A DNA stretch of 39,809 nt from Schlesneria sp. (lineage in GTDB: Bacteria > Planctomycetota > Planctomycetia > Planctomycetales > Planctomycetaceae), in contig JAQGHU010000047.1 of NCBI GenBank assembly GCA_028291515.1, positions 1 to 39,809 of the forward strand. Direction: 5' to 3'. The notes under the pieces were generated by a model. That model had not been told where the DNA came from. It saw nothing but the letters and a program-made list of their open reading frames with translations, and searched no databases. This document shows positions 15,326 through 22,866 of the stretch, piece by piece. Numbering within the stretch: the stretch's first letter is position 1; each line of letters begins with the position of its first letter. The translations under genes were made by a program, and so were the position numbers.

Positions 15326-16804
15326 TCACTCCGGAATCGGATCCGATCGTCGTATCGACTTGCCCTCCCAAATCGCCACATCCGTCTCCCGATCATAAGT
15401 CAACACGCGCTGAGCACTCCCCTTCGCCGGCGCGACATCGACCTTCGGAAGCCATCGGCGATGCTCCGCGATGACCTCCCGATACACTGGCAGCCCGGCC
15501 AGATTCGTCCATTCGCGCGGATCGGCCTTCATGTCGTACAACTCTTCCGTGCCATCGGCATAGCGAATGTATCGCCACTGCTGGCTGCGCACGGCATGGT
15601 TCCCCCGATTATGCGACGTGATCGCAGGCCGCTCGCGCCATGTCTCCGCCGCCTTTAACTGCGGAACCAGGCTAATTCCCTCAAGATCCGTTCGCGGCGG
15701 CAAATGACATAATTCGCACAAGGTCGGATACATGTCGAGCAACTCCGCTGGCTGAGTACACCGTCCCCCGGCACTGATACCCGGCCCGGCAAAGATCAGC
15801 GGCACACGAGTCGACCGCTCCCACAACGTGTTCTTGCCGGTGATCCCTTTCTCGCCCAGATGAAAGCCGTGATCACCCCATAGCACAACGATCGTATTGT
15901 CTGCGATTCCTGCCTTCGTCAACGCCTCGGTCAAGCGTCCCACCTGCGCATCCACAAAACTGGTGCAGGCCAGATAAGACCGAACCAGGTTCCGCCACTC
16001 CTGATTCTCAGCGACCCACTTCAACCGCGGTTCCGGCAGGTTCCAGTGCAAGTACCACGCGAATCGCGGCGTATCATCGCGATCATCGATTTTGACCAAC
16101 GGCAGTACGCTGTCGTCGTCGGGATACAGATCAAACCAGCGTTGCGTCGCATAGCACGGAACATGTGGCAGGAAGAAACCGACACTCAAGAAAAACGGCT
16201 GATCCTGCGGTGTTTTCGCGATCTGGTCCACCGCCCAACTCGCCACCTGATAATCCCCCTTGTCTTCATCGCGATGAGGAAACACGCCCCAATCCATTAG
16301 AGGATGATTTCCCATCGGAGTCGGCGGAATCAGCTTCTGATCAGGCTTCACGCCGACTCCACCCGCCGAACCCCACACGTCAAATTCACGCGCCCGCTCC
16401 TGTGGACCACCGACCCCGCCATGATGAATCTTCCCCACCGTCAATGTGCGATAGCCATGCTCATGAAAGTACTGCGGCAACGTCACTCGATCTTTCCACT
16501 CATCGAGCGTCCGGAACCAAGGCGCCAACCCATACACCCCAGTCGTCGTCGGCCGCACCCCCAGCATCAAACTGGTCCGGGACGGATTGCACAGCGGCAC
16601 CTGACAATGAGCATTCAAAAACACCGTCCCTGACGCCGCCAACCGATCAATCTGCGGAGTCTTCGCCAGCGGATGCCCACCCAAAGCCCCGATCCAGTCG
16701 TTCTGATCATCAATCGCAATAAACAACACATTCGGCCGAGCACTATCGGCGGCAAAGGCCGCACCATGAATCATCAGCCAGCAAATGAGAAGTGAGCGAA
16801 TCAT
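15326..16804 (-). CDS. Secreted type I sulfatase
   Basis: 492 residues with an N-terminal signal peptide (MIRSLLICWLMIHGAAFAA). The alkaline-phosphatase-superfamily sulfatase fold is shown by NVLFIAIDDQNDW (metal-binding Asp32/Asp33), the active-site CNPSR (Cys72, converted to formylglycine by a maturase) within LCNPSRTSLMLG, GKIHHGG, and WGDHGFHLGEKG with the metal ligand pair Asp-His. It hydrolyses sulfate esters, most likely on a polysaccharide, outside the cytoplasm; layout resembles iduronate-2-sulfatase-like planctomycete enzymes, but the substrate is not deducible. ATG at 16804 is preferred to an upstream TTG because it begins the signal peptide. Planctomycetes typically encode dozens of sulfatases. 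Confidence 0.94.
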   Translation of the reverse strand: MIRSLLICWLMIHGAAFAADSARPNVLFIAIDDQNDWIGALGGHPLAKTPQIDRLAASGTVFLNAHCQVPLCNPSRTSLMLGVRPTTTGVYGLAPWFRTLDEWKDRVTLPQYFHEHGYRTLTVGKIHHGGVGGPQERAREFDVWGSAGGVGVKPDQKLIPPTPMGNHPLMDWGVFPHRDEDKGDYQVASWAVDQIAKTPQDQPFFLSVGFFLPHVPCYATQRWFDLYPDDDSVLPLVKIDDRDDTPRFAWYLHWNLPEPRLKWVAENQEWRNLVRSYLACTSFVDAQVGRLTEALTKAGIADNTIVVLWGDHGFHLGEKGITGKNTLWERSTRVPLIFAGPGISAGGRCTQPAELLDMYPTLCELCHLPPRTDLEGISLVPQLKAAETWRERPAITSHNRGNHAVRSQQWRYIRYADGTEELYDMKADPREWTNLAGLPVYREVIAEHRRWLPKVDVAPAKGSAQRVLTYDRETDVAIWEGKSIRRSDPIPE

Positions 16805-16854
16805 CGAAAAGTCCGAATCCGGATACAGCAATAGATCTCAACGCAAGCTTAGGT

Positions 16855-16880
16855 GAGCCGCGCTGCGTCAGCACGCGGAC
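16855..16880. repeat. 26-bp hairpin repeat, copy 2
   Basis: Identical, in the same orientation, to 15272-15297. It lies between the end of the LRR gene (16942) and the start of the sulfatase gene (16804), both on the minus strand. Confidence 0.75.
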
Positions 16881-16941
16881 CCGATCGTAACCAAGACTCT
16901 CAACCGTGTGACGAATTGGCGCGTCCAATTAAATGAATCTG

Positions 16942-18102
16942 TTATTCCGCCCCCTCTGCGTCGCCAGGATCGTAAGCGGGCCTAATCACACAATTTGGTA
17001 GTGCCGTCTGCAGCATGTCGCAGCCACGTAATGTCGTGCTCGTGCTACCGAGTTCGAGTTGACCGAGATTCGTCAGGGCTTTCAAGTGTTGCAGTCCTTC
17101 GTCAGAAATCCTGTTCATTCGCAAGCTGAGGTCTTCAAGCCTCGTTAGCCCCGTGAGACGCCTCAGTCCCGCATCGGTAATCTTTGTTTTTTCCAGATCT
17201 AGTTTTTCGAGGTTCGTCAGTCGCTCAAGATGCGCCAGACCAGCACCTGTAATCCTGGTATTTCTCAGGCTGAGCGATTTCAGATTCGTTAGCCCTCCGA
17301 CATATCCCAGGCCATGATCTGTGACCTGACTGTCGCTAAGATTGAGTTCTTCAAGCCGTCTCAGGTTCTGCAATTGCTTCAAACCATCATCTGTGATCGT
17401 TGAAGGAGAGAACGTCAGCCGTTCAAGATTGGTCAGTCCTTTCAAATGTGCCATGCCAGCGGTGCCGACAGACGCATTCCAAAGGTTGAGCACACGAAGT
17501 TTTGTCAGTCCGCTCAAATGCGCCATTTCATCTGCTGTCACGAGATGGCCAGCCAGTTCGAGTTCTTCGAGATTCCTTAGCCCAGTAAGATGCCTCAATC
17601 CGCTACCATTGAGATTGAGCGTATAGATGTGGAGAACTCTGAGATTCGTGAAATGCCTAAGATTCTCAAGTTCCGCGTCGGACACAGCGAGCCTCAGTAC
17701 TTTTAGTCTTGTTAAGTCTTTCAGTCGCTTTATTCCTACGTCGTCTAGCCCTCTGCGCAAATCGAGTTCTTTAAGGTACTCCAGATCCGTCAGAGGAGTC
17801 AGATCGATGTCATCTACCTCTGGATCTGGCCGACGCCACCATTCAGAGATGGCGAGTTTAAACTCGATTCGACGAATCCGATGCCAGAACAACAGGTCGT
17901 CCTGAATCGCCTTGGGAATCCATGCGGGGCCCGTGTACTCAAACGATGCTTTTCCCAGTTGAGACTCAATCTTCCGAGCAATTCCTACTTCCCGTCGATA
18001 CTCGTCGTATCGGGCAAAAACGTAGACTGCCCCGCAAGTCATCACCAGCAGGACTAGGCCAATCACGATTCGCAGAGCATGCCGTCGCAAGAACTGCATC
18101 AT
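16942..18102 (-). CDS. Membrane-anchored leucine-rich-repeat protein
   Basis: 386 residues. A transmembrane anchor near residues 11-31 (IVIGLVLLVMTCGAVYVFAR) follows a basic start, giving a short cytoplasmic head and a large external part. A conserved neck, YRREVGIARKIESQLG and YTGPAWIPKAI, matches the other LRR genes of this locus. About ten LRRs of 24 residues follow (for example LTNLEKLDLEKTKITDAGL), forming a solenoid suited to protein binding. The C-terminus has LQTALPNCVIRPAYDP, a variant of the array tail. Its ATG overlaps the stop of the preceding gene by 4 nt (ATGA), so it is the last cistron of the array transcript. Ligand unknown. Confidence 0.9.
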   Translation of the reverse strand: MMQFLRRHALRIVIGLVLLVMTCGAVYVFARYDEYRREVGIARKIESQLGKASFEYTGPAWIPKAIQDDLLFWHRIRRIEFKLAISEWWRRPDPEVDDIDLTPLTDLEYLKELDLRRGLDDVGIKRLKDLTRLKVLRLAVSDAELENLRHFTNLRVLHIYTLNLNGSGLRHLTGLRNLEELELAGHLVTADEMAHLSGLTKLRVLNLWNASVGTAGMAHLKGLTNLERLTFSPSTITDDGLKQLQNLRRLEELNLSDSQVTDHGLGYVGGLTNLKSLSLRNTRITGAGLAHLERLTNLEKLDLEKTKITDAGLRRLTGLTRLEDLSLRMNRISDEGLQHLKALTNLGQLELGSTSTTLRGCDMLQTALPNCVIRPAYDPGDAEGAE

Positions 18103-18440
18103 GCTGCCCTCGTCCGCGGGATGAGAATCAGATAGGCGGAGAGAAAGGTCAGAAAGATTGTGACTCCATCGTAATCAACCGTGTTGAAGTCGCCAAACAT
18201 TCCGGTTAGGGGACGAACACCAGATGTCTCCCACTGGAACTTCAATCCCATCTGCTGCTCCAGACGGTTCAAATTGAATCCTCCATCTGTCGACCGCAAT
18301 TGGAACGATCCACATGTCGACCCAACGTAGAACACATCGCAATAATAAAAACTCCGAACCCACATTCCCGTCAGTACGCATGCCATCGCCAGCGTGACGC
18401 AGCCGATCTTGCGCTGCCAGGCGAAAAAGTATTCACGCAT
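18099..18440 (-). CDS. Array member: two-span membrane protein with MREYF/WQRK head
   Basis: 113 residues. It starts MREYFFAWQRKIGCVTLAMA, the head shared across this locus, with the first membrane segment at about residues 13-30. A hydrophilic middle of roughly 60 residues follows, then a second span GVTIFLTFLSAYLILIPRTR at the C-terminus. The predicted topology puts both ends in the cytoplasm and the variable middle outside. ATG at 18440 is preferred because all paralogues start at this motif; a longer upstream frame runs through the preceding gene. It overlaps the LRR gene by 4 nt. No function is known to me. Confidence 0.75.
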   Translation of the reverse strand: MREYFFAWQRKIGCVTLAMACVLTGMWVRSFYYCDVFYVGSTCGSFQLRSTDGGFNLNRLEQQMGLKFQWETSGVRPLTGMFGDFNTVDYDGVTIFLTFLSAYLILIPRTRAA

Positions 18441-18447
18441 GGGTATC

Positions 18448-18726
18448 TCACTCAAGCCAGACGGAGGGACGCAACTTGCGGTCGATGGCATTGATTGGCG
18501 AAAACAGCAACTGCGTAACAGGGTCGCCCCGATATGTTGGCGATTTCCCAAACCCAACACGACTACCAAGCGGATACACGGTCGTTTTCGGAAACAGTCC
18601 GTCATGAGTTCGATAGATGCCAGAAGGCACTGCCTCGACAGCAGCGAAGTATGCTGCCACGTAAGCTGTCATCACGAGAGTGACGCTTCCAACCTTCCGT
18701 CTCCAACTTCGAAAGAACTCACGCAT
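18448..18726 (-). CDS. Array member: short MREFF/WRRK-head protein lacking the second span
   Basis: 92 residues, beginning MREFFRSWRRKVGSVTLVM. The first membrane segment is present, but the frame ends in PSVWLE without the usual IPLTLLSAYLILW tail, so it is a naturally short or truncated member. Its ATG lies within the 8-nt overlap ATGCGTGA with the previous gene (18719-18726), and the next gene starts 7 nt after its stop, so it seems to be translated as part of the chain. Confidence 0.65.
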   Translation of the reverse strand: MREFFRSWRRKVGSVTLVMTAYVAAYFAAVEAVPSGIYRTHDGLFPKTTVYPLGSRVGFGKSPTYRGDPVTQLLFSPINAIDRKLRPSVWLE

Positions 18727-19144
18727 CGCGGCTGCCCCCTACCGTGCTTCGACTCCATAGGAGCAAATACACGGAGAGCAGCGTCAACGGGATGACAATT
18801 GCCCGATAGGGGACTGTCCATCTCCGAGTTCGATAGCCGGCCACTACGTTCTTGAACCCAGTCCACCCGCTGGTCCCGCTCTTTCGCGCAAAACCAATAC
18901 GATCAAAACGGAATTCATCGTGCAGACTTGCCCACGCGAGCGTACGAAGATGAGGTCCCGAATCGCACGCCCACCAATGCACAGATTCGCGGGAAGACTC
19001 GAACATGTGCTGGTCACGACCAATCCTACACGACAACACATCGTCACATTGGCAGCTTCGTGACCATCCTCCCATCGTTGCGCAAGCCATCAACAGAGCG
19101 ATACCTCCGATCTTTCGTCGCCAGCCCTGAAAAAAGGTATTCAT
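18719..19144 (-). CDS. Array member: two-span protein with MNTFF/WRRK head
   Basis: 141 residues. The head MNTFFQGWRRKIGGIALLMA differs from MREFF only in the first residues. The middle is Cys- and Trp-containing (SCQCDDVLSCRIGRD; WWACDSG), and the C-terminus is the standard second span, IVIPLTLLSVYLLLW, plus a basic end and final RDA. ATG at 19144 was chosen by alignment to its paralogues; an upstream TTG (19180) would overlap the LRR gene. Its stop overlaps the next gene by 8 nt. A decayed copy of this head lies at 22212-22280. Confidence 0.75.
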   Translation of the reverse strand: MNTFFQGWRRKIGGIALLMACATMGGWSRSCQCDDVLSCRIGRDQHMFESSRESVHWWACDSGPHLRTLAWASLHDEFRFDRIGFARKSGTSGWTGFKNVVAGYRTRRWTVPYRAIVIPLTLLSVYLLLWSRSTVGGSRDA

Positions 19145-19155
19145 TGTGGATTTGC

Positions 19156-19668
19156 TCAAGGATTCGGCGTGATTGTGCAATTCGGCAGGGCCTTCCGAAG
19201 TCGCTCCCGGTCTTTTGGCGTACTTTGCGACGTGACTCCGTGAAACTCTTTGAATACCACGGATCCAATCTTGTTCTCTGTAACCTGCATTTCGACAAGC
19301 CTCAGCGTTTTCAGTTTACTCAAGCTCTGCAGGACGTGAATCCTAAACTCGGTGACATTCGGAAAATCCAAAGTGAGTTCTTCGAGATACGGCAGGCTTT
19401 GAAGTCGGTATAGCTCAACATGCGTATGATTTTTGTAGAGTGTCACCGAAACAACCCGATCAAACCACGGAAGCTGTCTTCGCAGACCTGGGGGCACCCA
19501 ACTGGGGCCGCAATATCGGTAACCGACATGACCGCGGGTGGAGATCATCCGTGCATTTGCCTTCTCGCGTTGATACTCCGAATAGACGAACATCGTCCAA
19601 CACGACACCGCGGCCAGGACGGTGCCAATCACAACCCAGGCGCCATAGCATCTTATGAATCGGGTCAT
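19156..19668 (-). CDS. Array member: membrane-anchored short LRR-type protein, copy 1
   Basis: 170 residues. It begins MTRFIRCYGAWVVIGTVLAA, with one anchor at about 10-30, followed by the neck YSEYQREKANARMISTRG and YCGPSWVPPGL. It has about three degenerate leucine-rich repeats (LQSLPYLEELTLDFPNVTEF; LQSLSKLKTLRLVEMQVT) and the locus tail DRERLRKALPNCTITPNP. It is the intact counterpart of the copy at 22292-22804, displaced by exactly 3136 bp. Start at 19668 (ATG) fits the paralogues. Probably faces the periplasm or the cell-surface side and binds something through the LRR face; the ligand is unknown. Confidence 0.8.
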   Translation of the reverse strand: MTRFIRCYGAWVVIGTVLAAVSCWTMFVYSEYQREKANARMISTRGHVGYRYCGPSWVPPGLRRQLPWFDRVVSVTLYKNHTHVELYRLQSLPYLEELTLDFPNVTEFRIHVLQSLSKLKTLRLVEMQVTENKIGSVVFKEFHGVTSQSTPKDRERLRKALPNCTITPNP

Positions 19669-19730
19669 GATGCCGTCCGCCTTTATGGCTTCCGGAAAAT
19701 CAGGTAAGCCGAGAACAGCGTTGGAGGCCT

Positions 19731-20183
19731 TCATTGGCCTTTCTTCCTCTGAATGGCATGCAAGTAGTCCACTAGCGGAACAAGCTTGAATGCGTCGTTC
19801 GTCTCAGCGACAAGCTGGATTGCCGCGACGTGTGTCGGCTCAAATGGTCCGAGCAGTTCACACTTCGTTTGATCAAGTACCCAGACTATCTCACGACCGT
19901 CTTCGACTTTGCCAAAAATCAGAGCGTCGGTGCCGAGGGCACCGATCGTGATGTTTTCGAGAAGCCTCTTCTCGCCGCAGACGAGATAGAATCCGTATTT
20001 GTCACGCGCATCGCCCAACGCAACATTGGGTGCAACTTCCACCCATAAATCGGCAAGGGCCTCGTTGACCTCTTTATCCATGAAACCACAGCCACTGCTG
20101 ACCAAAAGTGAACAGACCGCGCACGCCATCACCAGCGTGGATACACCCGCCTTTCGTCGCCCCCAATGGAAGAATTCACGCAT
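19731..20183 (-). CDS. Array member: MREFF-head protein with soluble domain, copy 1
   Basis: 150 residues. The MREFFHWGRRKAG head and hydrophobic stretch (STLVMACAVCSLLVSSGC) resemble a lipoprotein signal with a lipobox-like VSSGC, though position -3 is Ser rather than Leu. The mature part is soluble: ALADLWVEVAPNVALGDARD, KYGFYLVCGEKRLLENITIG, FGKVEDGREIVWVLDQTKCE, ending HAIQRKKGQ, with no second span. This domain is duplicated at 22867-23334 with high identity. Its ATG lies in an ATGCGTGA overlap with the preceding gene (20176-20183). Function unknown; the domain may bind a ligand or partner at the membrane. Confidence 0.75.
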   Translation of the reverse strand: MREFFHWGRRKAGVSTLVMACAVCSLLVSSGCGFMDKEVNEALADLWVEVAPNVALGDARDKYGFYLVCGEKRLLENITIGALGTDALIFGKVEDGREIVWVLDQTKCELLGPFEPTHVAAIQLVAETNDAFKLVPLVDYLHAIQRKKGQ

Positions 20184-20712
20184 CTTGATTCACCCGCTTC
20201 TTTGGATTCCAAAGGATGAGATAGCTCGAAAGAAGTGTGACGGGAAGGACAAGCATCCAGATGGGAACGGTGTTCGTCGCGAAGCGAATCTGTTCAAGTT
20301 CGAAGTTTTTCGCGGTCAGTTGGTCGATCGCGGGAAATCCGCTAAGCGGATCACCGGAGACAAACGCGATTTTCTCAGGCTTCACCAGCAGGACCGTGTG
20401 TGCGGGCTCCGAGACAGGATCACTGTGCCACTCGGGGAATTGTGAGGAGATACCCCAGCTAAGATGCGTCCGCAGGCCCAAGGCCTCAGCGTCTTCAACA
20501 GATAGCACTAACTCATGCCTCGCGCGTTCATCCCAGGCGAACCATGAGATGACACCGCGCTCCGAGTGAACTAGATATTTCCAGCCGTTGACGATCCATA
20601 TGATCTGATCCTCGACCACGCAACTCCGAACCCACAGGCACATCAGCGCGCTCGCCAGGAGCAGCGTGACGCATGCCACTTTTCGTCGCCAACCCTTGAA
20701 AAACTCACGCAC
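20176..20712 (-). CDS. Array member: two-span MREFF/WRRK-head protein
   Basis: 178 residues, the largest two-span member. Head MREFFKGWRRKVACVTLLLA, then first span, then an external region of about 115 residues with two WFAW/WIVNGW tryptophan clusters, then the C-terminal span IWMLVLPVTLLSSYLILW and a Lys/Arg-rich end. The start codon is GTG at 20712, placed within the 8-nt overlap GTGCGTGA with the upstream gene. Family members of this layout look planctomycete-specific to me, but I cannot check. No enzymatic motif is visible. Confidence 0.75.
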   Translation of the reverse strand: MREFFKGWRRKVACVTLLLASALMCLWVRSCVVEDQIIWIVNGWKYLVHSERGVISWFAWDERARHELVLSVEDAEALGLRTHLSWGISSQFPEWHSDPVSEPAHTVLLVKPEKIAFVSGDPLSGFPAIDQLTAKNFELEQIRFATNTVPIWMLVLPVTLLSSYLILWNPKKRVNQDA

Positions 20713-21109
20713 TGGATTTGTCCCCGCCAGAAGGCTGCTTTCGTTTGGGCCAGAGAATCAGGATGGCAGAAATGAGGGTCAGAGGCATCACGATCGCGCA
20801 ATATCCGACTCTAAATTCAACTGGATCGGGCAGCCTATTGAGCTTCAAGCTCTTGATCGCAAATCTCGCTTGCGCCAATTCGAGATCGGCTTCGGACCAG
20901 ACCCTCGGACTCGGACCAGAGCAATTGTCTCGTCTCAACCAGTGGCCGCGCCCGCGACAAGAAAACAAGGTGTGCTGAGCATCGCTGAAGTCGAATTCGA
21001 TAGCATCGCAAACAGTCAGGCTTCGGACCCACAGCGCTGCCAGAGCGCAAGTCACGACAAGCAGCACGCACCCGACCTTTCGTCGCCAACCGTGGAAGAA
21101 GTCACGCAT
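20705..21109 (-). CDS. Array member: two-span MRDFF/WRRK-head protein
   Basis: 134 residues. Head MRDFFHGWRRKVGCVLLVVT, first span to about residue 31 (ending ALWVRS), an external region with FSCRGRGHWLRRDNCSG, whose two Cys could form a disulfide, then EFRVGYCAIVMPLTLISAIL and a basic tail. Its ATG shares the ATGCGTGA overlap at 21102-21109 with the previous gene. It continues the chain of nearly identical junctions. Confidence 0.75.
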   Translation of the reverse strand: MRDFFHGWRRKVGCVLLVVTCALAALWVRSLTVCDAIEFDFSDAQHTLFSCRGRGHWLRRDNCSGPSPRVWSEADLELAQARFAIKSLKLNRLPDPVEFRVGYCAIVMPLTLISAILILWPKRKQPSGGDKSSA

Positions 21110-21515
21110 CGCGATTCATCCATTTCCGTGGCGTCCACAGGATCAAGTAGGCGGAGAGAATGGCGAAAAACAGGATGATCCATGATAATTGCAATGTCAA
21201 AACCATCTCTGGATCAAGGGATTGTCCGAGTGGCACGCTGTAGATCCCTCTGCGTTGCCAAGAAGGGAGTTCATTGAATGTGTGAACATTGTATTCAATG
21301 ACATCCCAAGACGCGGCCGGGAAATTGAATGGACCAATGGGCCCTAGCATTAGAGCACATTGACCGCCTCCGATCGTGACGAACCAAGGGTCGGCACCAA
21401 CCGAGATGATGTCGGCACAGATGAAGCTGCGAACCCAAATGATCGCGAGCGCCTGTAGGATGACCAGCGTGACTACCCCCGCTTTTCGTCGCCAACCATG
21501 GAAAAAGGCGCACAA
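21102..21515 (-). CDS. Array member: two-span FFHGWRRK-head protein with TTG start
   Basis: 137 residues from a TTG at 21515 that reads MCAFFHGWRRKAGVVTLVIL when aligned to the paralogues; a longer upstream frame runs backward through the LRR gene and is not used. First span about 12-31, external region with SVGADPWFVTIGGGQCALML and many aromatics, second span LSWIILFFAILSAYLILW and basic end WMNRDA. The TTG lies 10 nt after the stop of the LRR gene at 21526. The unusual start codon may reduce translation relative to its neighbours. Confidence 0.7.
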   Translation of the reverse strand: MCAFFHGWRRKAGVVTLVILQALAIIWVRSFICADIISVGADPWFVTIGGGQCALMLGPIGPFNFPAASWDVIEYNVHTFNELPSWQRRGIYSVPLGQSLDPEMVLTLQLSWIILFFAILSAYLILWTPRKWMNRDA

Positions 21516-21525
21516 TTGGATTCTC

Positions 21526-22203
21526 TCACGGATCGGGTGTGATCTTGCAGTTCGGTAACGCCTTCCGAAGCTTGTTGCGGCCATCTGCTGTCGTTTGCGT
21601 CTCCGTCAACCTGACCTTTTTAATATTTACCAGATTGTATAGCGATTCCAATCCGATATCTGATACCGCAGTATCGGTCAGGTCCAGCTCATAGAGATCG
21701 GTTTGATCAGAGAGAGATTCTATTCCAACGTCACTGATTCGGGTTCTTGAGAGTCCAAGTGATGTTAGCTTCGACTCTCGTAGATGCTGCAGCCCTGCGT
21801 CGGTTAATGACGTGTCACCAAGGGCCAGATACCTGAGGCGGGAAATTCGCCCGAGTTGCAATAGGATCTGTTCCATTTCACTTTCTGAAGCGATTGATCG
21901 CTCCATTTCAAACCATTCGAGGTTCTTCAGGGAGCCTAATTCGGCCCCTGCATCCGATGGAATTCGCCTTCCAAAATGGTCGATCCGGCGAATTCGATCC
22001 CAAACGGGAACCATGTCCCAAATTCCCGATTCTGGCCAACACCGCGCGGAATGCCATTCGACATAGGCACCGAACGATTCGAGATTCCTGGCAATTCGCT
22101 GCTCCCGTCGATACGGGGCGTAGACGTAGATTGTGCAGTACAACACCGTGCCCAGCATTGTTGCTACCAGAACTTGCACGCCATAGCGCGTGACGATTCG
22201 CAT
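21526..22203 (-). CDS. Array member: membrane-anchored LRR protein
   Basis: 225 residues. Anchor near residues 8-30 (GVQVLVATMLGTVLYCTIYV), the neck YRREQRIARNLESFGAYVEW, then five to six LRRs (LTSLGLSRTRISDVGIESLS; LYELDLTDTAVSDIGLESLY) and the tail GRNKLRKALPNCKITPDP. It starts at ATG 22203; the upstream in-frame ATG (22236) belongs to a decayed MREFF-type head. It therefore seems to have replaced the normal downstream neighbour in this copy of the duplicated block. Probably binds proteins outside the cytoplasm. Confidence 0.85.
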   Translation of the reverse strand: MRIVTRYGVQVLVATMLGTVLYCTIYVYAPYRREQRIARNLESFGAYVEWHSARCWPESGIWDMVPVWDRIRRIDHFGRRIPSDAGAELGSLKNLEWFEMERSIASESEMEQILLQLGRISRLRYLALGDTSLTDAGLQHLRESKLTSLGLSRTRISDVGIESLSDQTDLYELDLTDTAVSDIGLESLYNLVNIKKVRLTETQTTADGRNKLRKALPNCKITPDP

Positions 22204-22211
22204 CAGACTCG

Positions 22212-22280
22212 CTCTCCTGCACGCCGTCACCAGCATGATGCGCCCACCTTTCGCTGCCAGCCCTGAAAGAAGGTGTGTAT
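22212..22280 (-). pseudogene. Remnant of an array head (TFFQGWQRKVG)
   Basis: The minus strand reads TFFQGWQRKVG and then shifts frame. Compared with the intact head at 19144, its start codon ATG has become ATA and one base is missing before LVTAC. It marks the edge of the 3136-bp-offset duplication, where the head survives but the gene body is gone. Confidence 0.6.
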
Positions 22281-22291
22281 TGCGGATTTGC

Positions 22292-22804
22292 TCAGGGATC
22301 TGGCGTGATTGTGCAACTCAGCAGCGCCTTCCGAAGACGCTCCCGATCTTTTGGCGTACTTTGTGACCTGACTCCGTGAAACTCTTTCAGTACCGCGGAT
22401 CCAATCTTGTGCTCGGTCATCTGCATTTCTACGAGCCTCAGCGTTTTCAGTTTACTCAAGCTCTGCAGGACGTGAATCCTAAACTCGGTGACATTCGGAA
22501 AATCCAAAGTGAGCTCTTCGAGATATGGCAGGCTTTGAAGTCGGTACAACTCGACATGTGTGTGATTTTTGTAGAGTGTCACCGAAACAACCCGATCAAA
22601 CCACGGAAGCTGTCTTCGCAAACCCGGGGCCACCCAACTGGGGCCGCAATATCGGTAACCGACATGACCGCGGGTGGAGATCATCCGTGCATTTGCCTTC
22701 TCGCGTTGGTACTCCGAATAGACGAACATCATCCAACACGACACCGCGGCTAGGACGGTGCCAATCACAACCCACACGCCATAGCATCATATGAATCGGG
22801 GCAT
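22292..22804 (-). pseudogene. Short LRR-type protein copy 2 with early stop
   Basis: It differs from 19156-19668 at only a small number of positions. From ATG 22804 it reads MPRFI and then TGA (22787-22789), where copy 1 has AGA in the same codon. The rest of the frame is intact, from WVVIGTVLAAVSC to KALLSCTITPDP. Translation could restart at GTG 22777 (161 residues), keeping most of the membrane anchor. I infer early decay of one duplicate, though the restart form could be functional. Confidence 0.7.
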
Positions 22805-22866
22805 GATGCAGCCCGCCTTTATGGCTTCCGGAAAATCAGGCAATCCGAGAACAGCGTTGGAGGCCC

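Noticed and set aside
17342-17905. Ser-rich open frames antisense to the LRR gene
   Set aside because: They are shadows of the periodic LRR coding sequence on the other strand.
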